A stretch of 64,000 nucleotides of DNA, from NCBI RefSeq assembly GCF_003721515.1, contig NZ_RJJD01000008.1, positions 310,001 to 374,000 on the forward strand. The letters run 5' to 3'. How positions within the stretch are numbered: position 1 is the stretch's first letter; every line of letters starts with the position of its first letter. The stretch comes from Rufibacter latericius (GTDB lineage Bacteria > Bacteroidota > Bacteroidia > Cytophagales > Hymenobacteraceae). The position numbers and the translations under genes were made by a program. Of the stretch, positions 1-8,517 are shown piece after piece. The notes beneath the pieces are model-generated. The model did no database searches. It was not told where the DNA came from and saw only the letters and a program-made list of their open reading frames with translations.

Positions 1-1029
1 GTGCCCCAGCAACCGGTACATTTCATCAGAGAACCTAACCGCACGGGTGGCCACATCTGCCTCGTAACTACCGGTATGGCCCACGGCTTCGGCTTGGCGC
101 AACAAGGCTTCGCTGGCTTCCAGCTTTTCCTGGGCCAGCATCTGTTCGGTAATGTCCTGCACGGTGCCATGCACCCGCTGTTCCTGGCCTCCGGCATCAA
201 AGTACACGGTAGCCCGGGTATGCACTACCCTGGTCTGCTGATCGGCCCGCAAGATGCGGTAAGTTAGGTCGAAGCCGCCTTTGCTCTGGTAGAACCGCCG
301 CATGGCTTCCTCGAAACGGGTTTTATCTGCGGGGTGCACCACCCCGGAGAACTTCTCAAAGGTGGCTTGTTCGCTTTGGGGCTCTAATCCGAAAATTCGG
401 TACAATTCATCTGACCAGTACAGTTCCTGGGCCTGCAAAACCGACTCAAAGCTCCCGATGTGCCCAATGGCCTGAGCCTCTTTCAACCGACGGTCTTCTT
501 CCTGCAGCTTCTGCTGCACTTCGTAGGCCTGCTCCAACCCTTCCTGTAAGGCATTCCGCTCCCGCAGGAGGCTTTTCACCCCCGCCTGGCTTTTGACCGA
601 TGCCGTGACATCAATTATTTTATTGATGATAAAGAGAACTTCGCCTTCCTCATTCAGCACCGGAGTGTTGATGGCACTCCAGTATTTCTCTTCGAAGCCG
701 CCGCCCAGTTCCAATGGTTTGGGCACGTCATAGTGTTGGGTGGTTATCTGATGCGGCTTTTTAGTTTCCAGCACTTGTTGGAAAGAGGCCTGCAGGTTCT
801 CAACTGAGTTGGCGAGCGGAGTGTCTGGGTTAGCGGGGAAAGCATCGAAAACATATTTTCCCAACAGGTCTTCCCGCCTGCTGAGCGTTGCGGTCAGGTA
901 CGCCTCTGTTACCATTTGAATCCTGAGATCAGGCGACAGAATAAGGTACAGGTCTGGCGCTGCCTCCAGAATTTGACACAAAGCAGATGGCTCCCTGATG
1001 CTGTTGACCCGTTCTTGTGTCCGCCTCAT
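1..1029 (-). CDS. PAS-domain sensor protein, probable histidine kinase (N-terminal part)
   Basis: The minus frame is open for 343 codons from the ATG at 1029 to the window edge, so the C-terminus lies outside. Residues about 12-140 form a first PAS fold (it begins near APDLYLILS and ends with an IIDVTAS PAC-like strand). A coiled stretch (about 150-185) follows, then a second PAS_3-like domain (about 190-300, with GSFES, YWSDELYRIFGL and GTVQDITEQ), and a third PAS starts at about 325. Stacked PAS domains joined by coiled linkers are typical of cytoplasmic sensor histidine kinases in Bacteroidota. The kinase domain itself is not visible here, so a PAS protein with another output cannot be excluded. 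No partner response regulator is in the window. Confidence 0.85.
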   Translation of the reverse strand, partial: MRRTQERVNSIREPSALCQILEAAPDLYLILSPDLRIQMVTEAYLTATLSRREDLLGKYVFDAFPANPDTPLANSVENLQASFQQVLETKKPHQITTQHYDVPKPLELGGGFEEKYWSAINTPVLNEEGEVLFIINKIIDVTASVKSQAGVKSLLRERNALQEGLEQAYEVQQKLQEEDRRLKEAQAIGHIGSFESVLQAQELYWSDELYRIFGLEPQSEQATFEKFSGVVHPADKTRFEEAMRRFYQSKGGFDLTYRILRADQQTRVVHTRATVYFDAGGQEQRVHGTVQDITEQMLAQEKLEASEALLRQAEAVGHTGSYEADVATRAVRFSDEMYRLLGH

Positions 1030-1472
1030 AAAACTATCTCTCCTTTTATTGCCATGCCGTTTTCAGACCGATGGGCTCTCCAGTACAACGGTTTGTTCCG
1101 GACCATGCCTCTACTTAAAATAAGAGGCGCGCTTTGTTTCCCTCCCGTGTTCAGGGAAATGTGCAAAGGCCACCGCTTTGAAAACTACCCCAGGTACTAT
1201 TACCCGCTCCTTTGAAAGTACGATTAGTTTTGAAAAACCAAGTAGTTCAACCCAGTTGTACGTCCAAATTTGGCTTTTCGAGTCATAATTCAGTATTAAT
1301 ACGACACTACTTCTACCTACCTGATACTTTTTGTTTTCTGCCTGTTTTCGAAAAATCAGCTTTAAAACCAGAGGCAGATGAAAAACAAGGCTCTAATGAA
1401 AAGCGGTTGAAAGTGGTTTTGCCCTGAAAAATTCTGGAAATAAATGGAGTTAATGGCGGGCTGTCTGAATCG
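1030..1472. other. intergenic region, 443 bp
   Basis: I see no convincing gene here. The stretch at about 1200-1400 is AT-rich and probably holds the promoter of the divergent-facing PAS gene. One copy of the nested-palindrome repeat lies at 1340-1369. Confidence 0.6.
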
Positions 1473-2426
1473 TTACCGGATACTCAGATAAGGTTGCATC
1501 TTCTGGAATTTGGCTTCGTCCAGTATCTTGATTTTGCGCAGTTCCTCCACACTTGGATAAAGTCCGTGCTGAGTACGGTAATTGACGATGGCCTTCGCCA
1601 GATTGAACCCGATGTACGGATGCTGCCGAAGTTCCTCAAACGAAGCGGTGTTCAGGTTGATTCGCTTGGGCTCATACGCCTTGGCCACGAATCCGTATTT
1701 TCTTACGCTGTCCACCACCTCTGGCGCCAACCCATACACCTCCGCCACCTGCTCCACCGAATGAAACCCACCCATCTTGTCCCGGAAACTCACAATTCGC
1801 GCTGAAAGTTTGCTCCCGATGCCCTTTATCTGTTTCAGTTCAGTTGTATCAGCGGTGTTCAGGTCAAAAGGCTGCAGTTCCCATCGTTTGCGCGGGGACT
1901 CGGTTTTAGGCCTGTTTTCCGGATAAGGGCTTAAAAACGGCCGGTCCTTGGCGTAGGTGCGCGCGTACCCCGGACTTTCATCGGGCAGATTGATATAGGG
2001 GTACCATTGCTGGAACAGCGAATCAGGCAGGCCATAGATTTTCTGAAGCTGTGCTTTGCTCTTGAAGTCGCCCGCCTTGGCCCGGTAGTTCAGAATACGC
2101 TGCGCGATGTATTTGTTCAACCCTAGCTCCTGCCATTGTGCTACCGTGAGGTCATTGGGGTTAAAGCGATAGAGTTTGATAGGTTTGCGCCGGTAGGCGT
2201 ACGACCTTTCAGCTTTTGCCTCGGCGGCTTGGTTGTCCAGTTGCACCACCAGGCTGTCCAGTATTTGTTGGTCAGCGGTTGGGTCATACGGAACATCGTC
2301 CTGGAAAAAAACAAAAGGCGCCGCAACGAGCACCAACATCAGGAAAATCAGAATAAAAACCTGCTTCAGCTCCCGTTGGGAGAACGAGAAGTAATCCTTG
2401 AGGGTGCGGAGCAGACGTTTCGGCAT
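1473..2426 (-). CDS. membrane-anchored helix-hairpin-helix (ComEA-like) protein
   Basis: A 317-residue protein. It has a short basic N-terminus, one transmembrane segment at about residues 24-42, and then three tandem HhH units: about 86-148, 185-245 and 253-315. Each starts with an N-x-x-D/A-[T/S] loop (NPNDLT, NTADTTEL, NTASFEEL) and contains a GIGSKLSARI- or IGFNLAKAI-like hairpin. HhH repeats bind DNA non-specifically. ComEA of transformable bacteria is a membrane-anchored HhH DNA receptor, but with only one unit. A role in extracytoplasmic DNA binding is an inference; topology places the HhH units outside the cytoplasm if the anchor is N-in. It is a single gene with no competence genes next to it. 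Confidence 0.8.
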   Translation of the reverse strand: MPKRLLRTLKDYFSFSQRELKQVFILIFLMLVLVAAPFVFFQDDVPYDPTADQQILDSLVVQLDNQAAEAKAERSYAYRRKPIKLYRFNPNDLTVAQWQELGLNKYIAQRILNYRAKAGDFKSKAQLQKIYGLPDSLFQQWYPYINLPDESPGYARTYAKDRPFLSPYPENRPKTESPRKRWELQPFDLNTADTTELKQIKGIGSKLSARIVSFRDKMGGFHSVEQVAEVYGLAPEVVDSVRKYGFVAKAYEPKRINLNTASFEELRQHPYIGFNLAKAIVNYRTQHGLYPSVEELRKIKILDEAKFQKMQPYLSIR

Positions 2427-2523
2427 AGGGTCATTCTACGACGGAACATTAAAAATGTTGAATATTAGAAAACTTCAGGTTAGAGGCTTGCGCGCCGTGG
2501 TCGGTGTTTGCTATTTATATTCT

Positions 2524-2745
2524 GGTTCAAGTCTGTGACTTGGACCTACCATGGTCGGAAGTTTGCAACTTCCGTGAGGCGACAGCCTCAAATCCACTTT
2601 GAAGGTAGTTACTTCCTACTTCCTTCCTACCGGGCCTCAGGGCTGCAGTCGCGGTCTGCCCGCGTTTGTCACTTTTCTCCTTGATGAGAAAAGTAACCAA
2701 AAGAATCAAGAAGCCTCAAACTCGCTGACGCTCGGACAGTGAGGC
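2524..2745 (+). repeat. dispersed repeat A, full-length copy A1
   Basis: Homologous along about 220 bp to the copy at 53633-53856, and over its first 70 bp to partial copies at 9342-9412 and (inverted) 30038-30100. It contains successive small hairpins: CAAGTC-TGT-GACTTG at 2528-2542, GGAAGTT-TGC-AACTTCC at 2557-2573, GAGGC-GACA-GCCTC just after, and ACTTTTCTC/GAGAAAAGT at 2671-2694. No plausible protein is encoded. The rest of the gene gap (2427-2523 and 2746-2932) shows nothing I can name. Confidence 0.85.
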
Positions 2746-2933
2746 TTCAGTTAAAGTACCACCTGGCTAAAGCTATCTGTTCCATAACTGACGCAGGCAA
2801 CTGCCATTCGAACAGCCACTGCTTGCGGCAGGCCGTGTCTCGGCCTCAATGTAGGCCTTCTTCCCGGCCCGCCGCAGGAAAGAAACTATTTAGAAATGCT
2901 TTCCTCCAACAATGGGCATTTTGTTCCAAGATA

Positions 2934-2980
2934 AAAACACAACGGCCCTCCTGAAATCTCCAGGAGGGCCGTTGTGTTTT
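2934..2980 (-). terminator. bidirectional hairpin terminator downstream of the RmlD-like gene
   Basis: A 20-bp perfect stem (2934-2953 pairs with 2961-2980) with a 7-nt loop and T-tracts on both sides. It begins 8 bp past the stop of the minus-strand reductase gene and closes the four-gene operon. Confidence 0.9.
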
Positions 2981-2987
2981 GTTTTTC

Positions 2988-3887
2988 TTATATCTGCTCT
3001 GCCACAATGGCGATGCTTTCCTTGAAGGTACGCGGCTGATAGCCGAGTTGCGTTTTAGCCTTGGTGATGTTAAAACCAGTGCGCGGCGGACGTTTGGCAG
3101 GCTGGGTGAAGATAGAGCCGTCTACTTCCTCAATCAGGGACTTGTCCAAGTTGAAGTACTCCGCTACCTGAATAGCCATTTGGTACGGGGTCAGCAGCTC
3201 CTCGCCGGAAATATTGAAGATTCCTTGGGCATCATGTTTGGCGGCGAGCCAGCAGCCTTGGGCCAGGTCCTCGGCGAGGGTGGGTGTGCGGAGTTGGTCG
3301 TTTACTACTTTTATCTGCTTGCCTTGCTCCAGTGAGCCTTTCACCCACAGCACAATGTTGGAGCGGCCGTAGTCGTGCACAATGCCAAACACCAGCACGG
3401 TCCGTAGGATAGCCCATTTGCAGGCGGCACTTTTTACTAGTTCCTCGGCAGCAAGTTTGCTTTGACCATAAAAATTCACCGGAGCGCCTTCAGCGTCCTC
3501 TGAATACGGGCCGTTTTCGCCATCAAAGATGAAATCCGTGGAGACGTGGATGAGGTGCACGCCGTGCCGTTCCGAGGCCTTCACCAGGTTCTCCACCGCG
3601 TCCACGTTCTGCTTCCAACACTCCTCACGCTGGCTTTCGCAGTCATCTACGTTGGTCATGGCCGCCGTATGGATGATGTGCGTAGGCTGGGTTTCGGCGA
3701 TCACCTGCTCTACCTGCTCGGCATCAGTGACGTCCATGGCGGCGAAGGCTACCTGTGGGTAAAGTTCGGCTAGTTTGTTCTGCCCCCGCGAAGAGGCGAT
3801 CAGTTTGATGTTAGGCTCGGTGTGCAGCAGGCTAATCAGTTTCTGCCCCAGCAGACCGTTGGAACCAGTAATGAGGATCGTCTTCAT
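2988..3887 (-). CDS. RmlD-like NAD(P)-dependent sugar-nucleotide reductase (SDR family)
   Basis: A 299-residue extended short-chain dehydrogenase. The N-terminal Rossmann motif is TGSNGLLGQKL (residues 7-17), and the catalytic Tyr-x3-Lys is in FYGQSK at about residues 144-149 after STDFIFDG. The family includes dTDP-4-dehydrorhamnose reductase (RmlD), which reduces dTDP-4-keto-rhamnose, and related epimerase/reductases. No rmlA, rmlB or rmlC is nearby, so the exact substrate is open. The gene is last in a minus-strand operon, 5 bp after the cyclophilin gene and just before a strong terminator. Confidence 0.85.
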   Translation of the reverse strand: MKTILITGSNGLLGQKLISLLHTEPNIKLIASSRGQNKLAELYPQVAFAAMDVTDAEQVEQVIAETQPTHIIHTAAMTNVDDCESQREECWKQNVDAVENLVKASERHGVHLIHVSTDFIFDGENGPYSEDAEGAPVNFYGQSKLAAEELVKSAACKWAILRTVLVFGIVHDYGRSNIVLWVKGSLEQGKQIKVVNDQLRTPTLAEDLAQGCWLAAKHDAQGIFNISGEELLTPYQMAIQVAEYFNLDKSLIEEVDGSIFTQPAKRPPRTGFNITKAKTQLGYQPRTFKESIAIVAEQI

Positions 3888-3892
3888 AGAGT

Positions 3893-4513
3893 TTATTCGT
3901 AGCGGTAGCCGTACAATTTAGTGATTTTCTTTTTAGGCATCTTCTTGGCTGTCACTGTCATCTTAATGTCCGTTGCAGGCCGGTCACGGTAGTCTTTGGG
4001 TTGCTCCGCGATTTTGTCAATCACTGACAAGCCGTCAATCACTTGCCCGTACACGGTGTATTGGTTGTCCAGAAAAGGCACGCCCTCGTGGTTCTCCACC
4101 AGGTAAAACTGCGATCCGCTGGATTCTCTTTTGGGATTCATATTGTCTCCCATGCGAGCAGCGGCCAAGGCGCCGTAAATGTGTTTGTGGTGCGGCAGAA
4201 TCTCAGCGGGAACGGTGTAGCCCGGGTCACCGGCTCCGTCGTTGTTGGGGTCTTCGTCCTTGGTGTTGGGGTCGCCGCCCTGGATCATGAAATCGTTGAT
4301 GACGCGGTGGAAGGTGGTGCCATCGTAGAATTTCTGTTTCACCAGTTTCAGGAAGTTCTCGCGGTGCTTGGGCGTATCTTCAAACAACACCAACCGGATG
4401 GTGCCCTGGTTTGTGCTGATGGTGACCAGGTAATCTTTCTTGCTTTTCTTCTGGGCGAATGCGGTAACCCCTAACAGCACCAGCAAGGCCAACAGGTACA
4501 AACTCTTTTTCAT
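3893..4513 (-). CDS. exported cyclophilin-type peptidyl-prolyl cis-trans isomerase
   Basis: A 206-residue protein with a signal peptide (hydrophobic residues 4-19, cleavage after AFA). Residues about 30-185 are a cyclophilin domain, with the active-site FHRVINDFMIQGGD block and GSQFYLV. It should catalyse proline isomerisation during folding of exported proteins in the periplasm. It has the eight-stranded single-domain size expected of bacterial PpiA/PpiB. It is co-directional with hemC (67-bp gap) and 5 bp upstream of the reductase gene, so it is probably transcribed in the same operon. Confidence 0.93.
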   Translation of the reverse strand: MKKSLYLLALLVLLGVTAFAQKKSKKDYLVTISTNQGTIRLVLFEDTPKHRENFLKLVKQKFYDGTTFHRVINDFMIQGGDPNTKDEDPNNDGAGDPGYTVPAEILPHHKHIYGALAAARMGDNMNPKRESSGSQFYLVENHEGVPFLDNQYTVYGQVIDGLSVIDKIAEQPKDYRDRPATDIKMTVTAKKMPKKKITKLYGYRYE

Positions 4514-4580
4514 GGTGTTTTTAGATAAACAGGGCTAAAACGCAATTACCGCTCCAGACCTGTTTCCGTTATTCAATGTT

Positions 4581-5525
4581 TTATGCTTTTTCTTCTCTGA
4601 TTGCTTTTAAGATGCGGTCGCCGCCTTTGCTGAGCACGATATTGGCCAGTTGCTCGCCCATGGCTTCCGCCTCGGCAGAAGGTCCGGTTAATTCCTCTAA
4701 GATCAGTTCCTCACCATCAAGACTGATAATTCCGGCTTTTAGGGTAATGATGTCCTCTTCTATGGTCGCCAGCGCGAAGGACGGGATGCTGCAGCCGCCT
4801 TCCATGGTACGCAGATACGCCCGTTCGGCCAGAAGACACAAGTGCGTGGGTTTGTGGTCCAGGGCCAGTTTCAGGTTCAGCTTGCGTTCCAAGGGCAGGG
4901 TTTTGGCGCACTCAATGGCCACGCTGCCCTGTCCGGCGGCCGGGATGAACTTGTCCAATGGCAGATGCTGCGCGATCATGTGGTCGTACTGCATACGTGA
5001 TACCCCGGCGTAAGCCAGCAGAATCGCATCGTACTGACCGTCCTTCAACTTCTGGATGCGGGTCTGCAGGTTTCCGCGGCACTCAGACGTGATCACATTA
5101 GGGTAAAAGCGCTTGAGCATGGAACGGCGGCGCGTGGAAGACGTGCCTATGACCTGCTGCCCCTCGCCCAGTTTGAACAAAGGATCAAAAGAAATCACCA
5201 CGTCGTGCACTTTCTCGCGTTCCATGAAGGCAAGTAGTTCCAGATCATCGGGGATGGTGGACTGCACGTCTTTGGCGCTGTGCACGGCAATATCGGTGGC
5301 GCCGGTGCGCAGGCTTTCCTCCAGTTCCTCGGTGAACACGCCTTTGGCGCCAATTTTATCCAAAGACCGGTCTAACACGATGTCTCCCTTGGTGGTGATG
5401 GTCACAATCTCCACTTCCATGCCGTTGGCGCGCAGCGTATCTGCCACGTGGTGGGCCTGCCACAAAGCGAGCCGACTGCCACGCGTAGCGATGCGGATGG
5501 GAGACGTTAGTTCAGTTGTTTCCAT
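4581..5525 (-). CDS. hemC: hydroxymethylbilane synthase (porphobilinogen deaminase)
   Basis: A 314-residue enzyme that joins four porphobilinogens into hydroxymethylbilane in haem and tetrapyrrole synthesis. Diagnostic motifs are RIATRGSRLALWQA (residues 11-24), SAKDVQ, GTSSTRR, CRGNLQTR and AAGQGSVAIE. The cysteine in GGCSIP (about residue 243) carries the dipyrromethane cofactor. Length matches the family. The gene starts 9 bp after the stop of the holB-like gene. No other hem gene is in the window. Confidence 0.96.
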   Translation of the reverse strand: METTELTSPIRIATRGSRLALWQAHHVADTLRANGMEVEIVTITTKGDIVLDRSLDKIGAKGVFTEELEESLRTGATDIAVHSAKDVQSTIPDDLELLAFMEREKVHDVVISFDPLFKLGEGQQVIGTSSTRRRSMLKRFYPNVITSECRGNLQTRIQKLKDGQYDAILLAYAGVSRMQYDHMIAQHLPLDKFIPAAGQGSVAIECAKTLPLERKLNLKLALDHKPTHLCLLAERAYLRTMEGGCSIPSFALATIEEDIITLKAGIISLDGEELILEELTGPSAEAEAMGEQLANIVLSKGGDRILKAIREEKA

Positions 5526-5534
5526 GTGCTCTGT

Positions 5535-6656
5535 TTATGCCACCGGCCTGATGAGCTGGGCAATCTGTATAGAGGTATTTAAAAACGTGATTTTAGGGTG
5601 GGCATTCCGCTCAATGTGGTAATGCGCCTCGTTGAGTTCATGCGACAATTGTGCGCCATTCCCTTGGTGAATAAGCTTCGCGAACTTCTGCACGAAATCC
5701 ATTTCCGGTGGTGGCAAAAACGCAATCAGCTTGCTATCTACTCCGTACAAAAGCACTTTTCTCAGCAAACCCAAAGCAAACTGCAGGAAGTTCTTCTGGT
5801 TCTCGCGGCCCAGCTTCTGGAAATCCTCGCTCTGCTCCAGCACCCCGTCAAACTTGTGGTTGTAGCAAAGGCGCATCCAGCTCAGGAAAAACGTGAAGTA
5901 ATCTGAGGTCATTTCCTGGCTCAAAACCCGGGCCGCCTGCAGGTTTCCCTCGGCTAGAGACACCACTTGGTAGGCGCGATCCCGCTCCGTTCCTTGCTGC
6001 TCCATCAGGTATTGGATGACTTCTTCATCGGTAAACGCACGCACTTTCACCAGCTGGGTACGGGACAGAATGGTGGGCATGATCTTGTCTGAGGCGTTGC
6101 TCACCAGCAAGAACACCGTAGCTGCCGGCGGCTCTTCCAACAACTTCAAGAGCGCATTGGCGGCGCTGGCGTTCATGAGCTCGGGCAGCCAGATGACAAT
6201 GACTTTGTATTTCGCCTCGAAGGCTTTCAAAGAGGTCATGCGCACCAGCTCGCGGCTCTCGCCTACCGGAATAGTACCCTGTTTGTTCTCCGCCCCGATG
6301 AACTGCATCCAGTCGTTGAGGGTCTGGTATGGACTGTCAGATAGGAACGCGCGCCATTGGGTCACAAAGTTCTTGCTCAGGGCATCCTGGTCTTTCACTT
6401 TGGTCACCGGCATCACAAAATTCAGATCCGGGTGGATGCGCTTGCTAATTTTGTTGCAGCTGGGACACACGCCGCAGGAATCCTGGGGCTGCGGGTCCTC
6501 GCAGTTAAGGTATTGGGCATAGGCCAGCGCCAGCGCCAGGTTGGCACTCCCTTCAGATCCTAAGAAAAGCTGGGCATGGGCCACGTGCTGTGACTTCACG
6601 GAGTTCAGCAGCAGTTGCTTTGTTTCCTGGTGGCCGTAAATCTGGGAAAACTGCAC
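5535..6656 (-). CDS. holB: DNA polymerase III subunit delta-prime-like clamp-loader protein
   Basis: A 373-residue AAA+ protein. The N-terminus (YGHQETKQLLLNSV, then AHAQLFLGSEGSA) aligns with delta-prime and gamma subunits. The P-loop position reads GSEGSANLALA, without the GKT, so it probably does not hydrolyse ATP, as expected for delta-prime. Cysteines in NCEDPQPQDSCGVCPSC (about residues 52-68) form the zinc module. ALLKLLEEPP and LLVSNASDKIMPTILSR are sensor-region signatures. It acts in the cytoplasmic clamp loader that places the beta clamp on DNA. First gene of the holB-hemC-cyclophilin-reductase operon. Confidence 0.88.
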   Translation of the reverse strand: MQFSQIYGHQETKQLLLNSVKSQHVAHAQLFLGSEGSANLALALAYAQYLNCEDPQPQDSCGVCPSCNKISKRIHPDLNFVMPVTKVKDQDALSKNFVTQWRAFLSDSPYQTLNDWMQFIGAENKQGTIPVGESRELVRMTSLKAFEAKYKVIVIWLPELMNASAANALLKLLEEPPAATVFLLVSNASDKIMPTILSRTQLVKVRAFTDEEVIQYLMEQQGTERDRAYQVVSLAEGNLQAARVLSQEMTSDYFTFFLSWMRLCYNHKFDGVLEQSEDFQKLGRENQKNFLQFALGLLRKVLLYGVDSKLIAFLPPPEMDFVQKFAKLIHQGNGAQLSHELNEAHYHIERNAHPKITFLNTSIQIAQLIRPVA

Positions 6657-6716
6657 GTATGAAGGTTAATTTTAAACAGATAGCCCGGAAACTCTGGTCC
6701 CGCGCCAATTGGTCTG

Positions 6717-6724
6717 TAAAGATA
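6717..6724 (-). promoter_or_regulatory. possible -7 element for the holB-hemC operon
   Basis: Read on the minus strand this is TATCTTTA, one base from TAnnTTTG, about 60 bp upstream of the holB start. No clear -33 element; weak support. Confidence 0.35.
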
Positions 6725-6807
6725 ACGGCGCCGGACCGTTTTTGCCCTACTTTTCAGAAAATAGCGTAAAAACCATCCGGCGCCGGGGTTCTATGTTTTT
6801 GCAGGTC

Positions 6808-8037
6808 CTACGCAGTGGTGCCCACGGGCTCCCTTTCCCAGGTGCGGGAGGCTTTGGTCTCCTCAAACACGTGGTCGAAGATCTTGCGGTCCTCCTCTGA
6901 AACGGCCAATCCGCGGCGGCTCATCACGGCTTCAGCCACTTCATAGAACTTATTCAGCTTGAACGTCTGCGCCTCCTCTGATCCGCCCCAGGTAAAGGAA
7001 GGCACAAAGTTAGGCGGATAACCTGCCCCAAATACGTTGGCGCCCACGCCCACTACCGTACCGGTGTTGAACATGGTATTGATGCCGCATTTGGCATGGT
7101 CTGCCATGATGGTGCCACAGAACTGCAGGCCGGTGTCTTCCATTTTCTCCTCCGCGTGGCTGTAGAGCCGCACGTTGGAATAGTTGTTCTTAAGGTTGGA
7201 GGTGTTGGTATCTGCCCCGAAGTTGCACCACTCCCCTACCACCGAGTTGCCCAGGAACCCGTCATGGCCTTTGTTGGAATACCCAAAGAACACGCAGTTG
7301 CTGATCTCGCCGCCCACTTTGCAGCCAGGTCCCACGGTCACGTCGCCGCGCATCTTACCGCCCATGTTGATCACGCTATCCTCGCAGATGGCAAACGGCC
7401 CCCTGATCACGGTTCCTTCCTGCACTTGCACGTTCTTCCCTATGTAAATGGGCCCAGCCTCGGCGTTCAGAATGGCTGCTTTGAAAATCACACCTTCCTC
7501 AATGAAGATATCCTCGGATTTATAGGCCACCGTATGTGGATCGGAGATTTTTTGGCTCTCGCGGCCCTGGGTCACCAGTTTGAAATCCTCCCGAATCTGG
7601 GGTCCGTTGAACTTGAAGATGTCCCACAGATGCCGCACCACTGTATGCGCCGGAAGCTCTACCTGAATCCTTTTAGAGGTGTTATGCTGGTACACTTCAT
7701 CCACGCTCCGCAGTTCCAGATGATCGGCGTTAAGCGCTACTAGTATCTCATCATGGAACAAGGTGCCGCCCACCGGCAGGTGCCTGATTTGGTCCAGCAG
7801 TTCCGGGGTGGGGCAGATGGCGCCGTTCACGTAAAGGTTGTCGCCACCATCCAGGTGCTGCGGGAATTTTCCCTGCAGGTAGCCCTGGGTGAGGTGAGAA
7901 ACCAATTCCCTGGAAATGGTTTGCCATTTCTCGGCAATGGTCATGATCCCGATGCGGATCTGGGCCACAGGCCGTGTAAAGGTAAGCGGCAACAGGTTGG
8001 CCCGCAGCACCGGGTCGTCAAAGAGAATGATGTTCAT
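6808..8037 (-). CDS. GlmU-like putative sugar nucleotidyltransferase with left-handed beta-helix
   Basis: A 409-residue protein. The N-terminal half resembles a nucleotidyltransferase but lacks the usual LAxGxGTRM loop; instead it begins ILFDDPVLRANLLPLTFTRP. Residues about 190-340 are hexapeptide repeats (IYIGKNVQVQEG, TVIRGPF, SVINMGGKMRGDVTVGPGCKVGGE) forming a left-handed beta-helix as in acyltransferases. Such GlmU-family proteins are widespread in Bacteroidota and presumed to act on sugar phosphates in cell-envelope precursor synthesis. The substrate is not known to me. It lies between L31 and the holB operon with its own gaps on both sides. Confidence 0.8.
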   Translation of the reverse strand: MNIILFDDPVLRANLLPLTFTRPVAQIRIGIMTIAEKWQTISRELVSHLTQGYLQGKFPQHLDGGDNLYVNGAICPTPELLDQIRHLPVGGTLFHDEILVALNADHLELRSVDEVYQHNTSKRIQVELPAHTVVRHLWDIFKFNGPQIREDFKLVTQGRESQKISDPHTVAYKSEDIFIEEGVIFKAAILNAEAGPIYIGKNVQVQEGTVIRGPFAICEDSVINMGGKMRGDVTVGPGCKVGGEISNCVFFGYSNKGHDGFLGNSVVGEWCNFGADTNTSNLKNNYSNVRLYSHAEEKMEDTGLQFCGTIMADHAKCGINTMFNTGTVVGVGANVFGAGYPPNFVPSFTWGGSEEAQTFKLNKFYEVAEAVMSRRGLAVSEEDRKIFDHVFEETKASRTWEREPVGTTA

Positions 8038-8043
8038 AAGGCA

Positions 8044-8080
8044 AAAATAAAAAAGTCTTCCTGAGGTTCAGGAAGACTTC
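8044..8080 (-). terminator. terminator downstream of the L31 gene
   Basis: A 12-bp perfect stem (8053-8064 with 8068-8079), 3-nt loop, followed on the minus strand by a T-rich tract. It lies between the L31 stop and the GlmU-like start. Confidence 0.85.
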
Positions 8081-8102
8081 TGTACGGAGAACCGCGAAAC
8101 GC

Positions 8103-8345
8103 TTATTTTTTGTAACGCTGCTTGAACTTGTCAATACGTCCGGCAGTATCCACGTAGATGTTTTTACCGGTGTAGAACGGGTGCGAAGCAGAAGAAACCT
8201 CCACTTTAACCACTGGGTAGGTCTTTCCGTCTTCCATGGTGATGGTCTCGTTAGAGTTCATGGTAGAACGGGTGATGAATTTAAAGTCTGAGGAAGTGTC
8301 CTGGAAAACTACTTCTCTGTATTCAGGATGAAGGTCCTTTTTCAT
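8103..8345 (-). CDS. rpmE2: 50S ribosomal protein L31 type B
   Basis: An 80-residue ribosomal protein. [16 protein letters not shown] and [11 protein letters not shown] are typical of the L31 family. It has no CxxC zinc pair, so it is the zinc-independent type B form, the usual one in Bacteroidota. It sits at the central protuberance of the large subunit. It appears to be transcribed alone, with a good -7 promoter element at 8387-8394 and a terminator after the stop. Confidence 0.96.
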   Translation of the reverse strand: MKKDLHPEYREVVFQDTSSDFKFITRSTMNSNETITMEDGKTYPVVKVEVSSASHPFYTGKNIYVDTAGRIDKFKQRYKK

Positions 8346-8386
8346 TATTCTATATTTTTAAACAACGGATTTCTGGAATAGGACTG

Positions 8387-8394
8387 CAAAAGTA
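8387..8394 (-). promoter_or_regulatory. Bacteroidota-type -7 element for the L31 gene
   Basis: On the minus strand this reads TACTTTTG, matching TAnnTTTG, about 42 bp upstream of the start codon. A T-rich stretch lies near the -33 position. Confidence 0.6.
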
Positions 8395-8517
8395 GGGCAT
8401 TTGCCTCACAATTAAAACCTTTTCCTGGAAATATTTTCAAAGATACAACTCTGCCCGGTACCATGCGGCTGGTTTGGCAATTATTTTGGTAATTTGGCCT
8501 GTAAACAGCAACAAACC

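Noticed and set aside
2527-2709. 60-codon minus-strand frame in repeat A
   Set aside because: The homologous copy at 53.7 kb shows changes that keep RNA-type pairing, not a reading frame.
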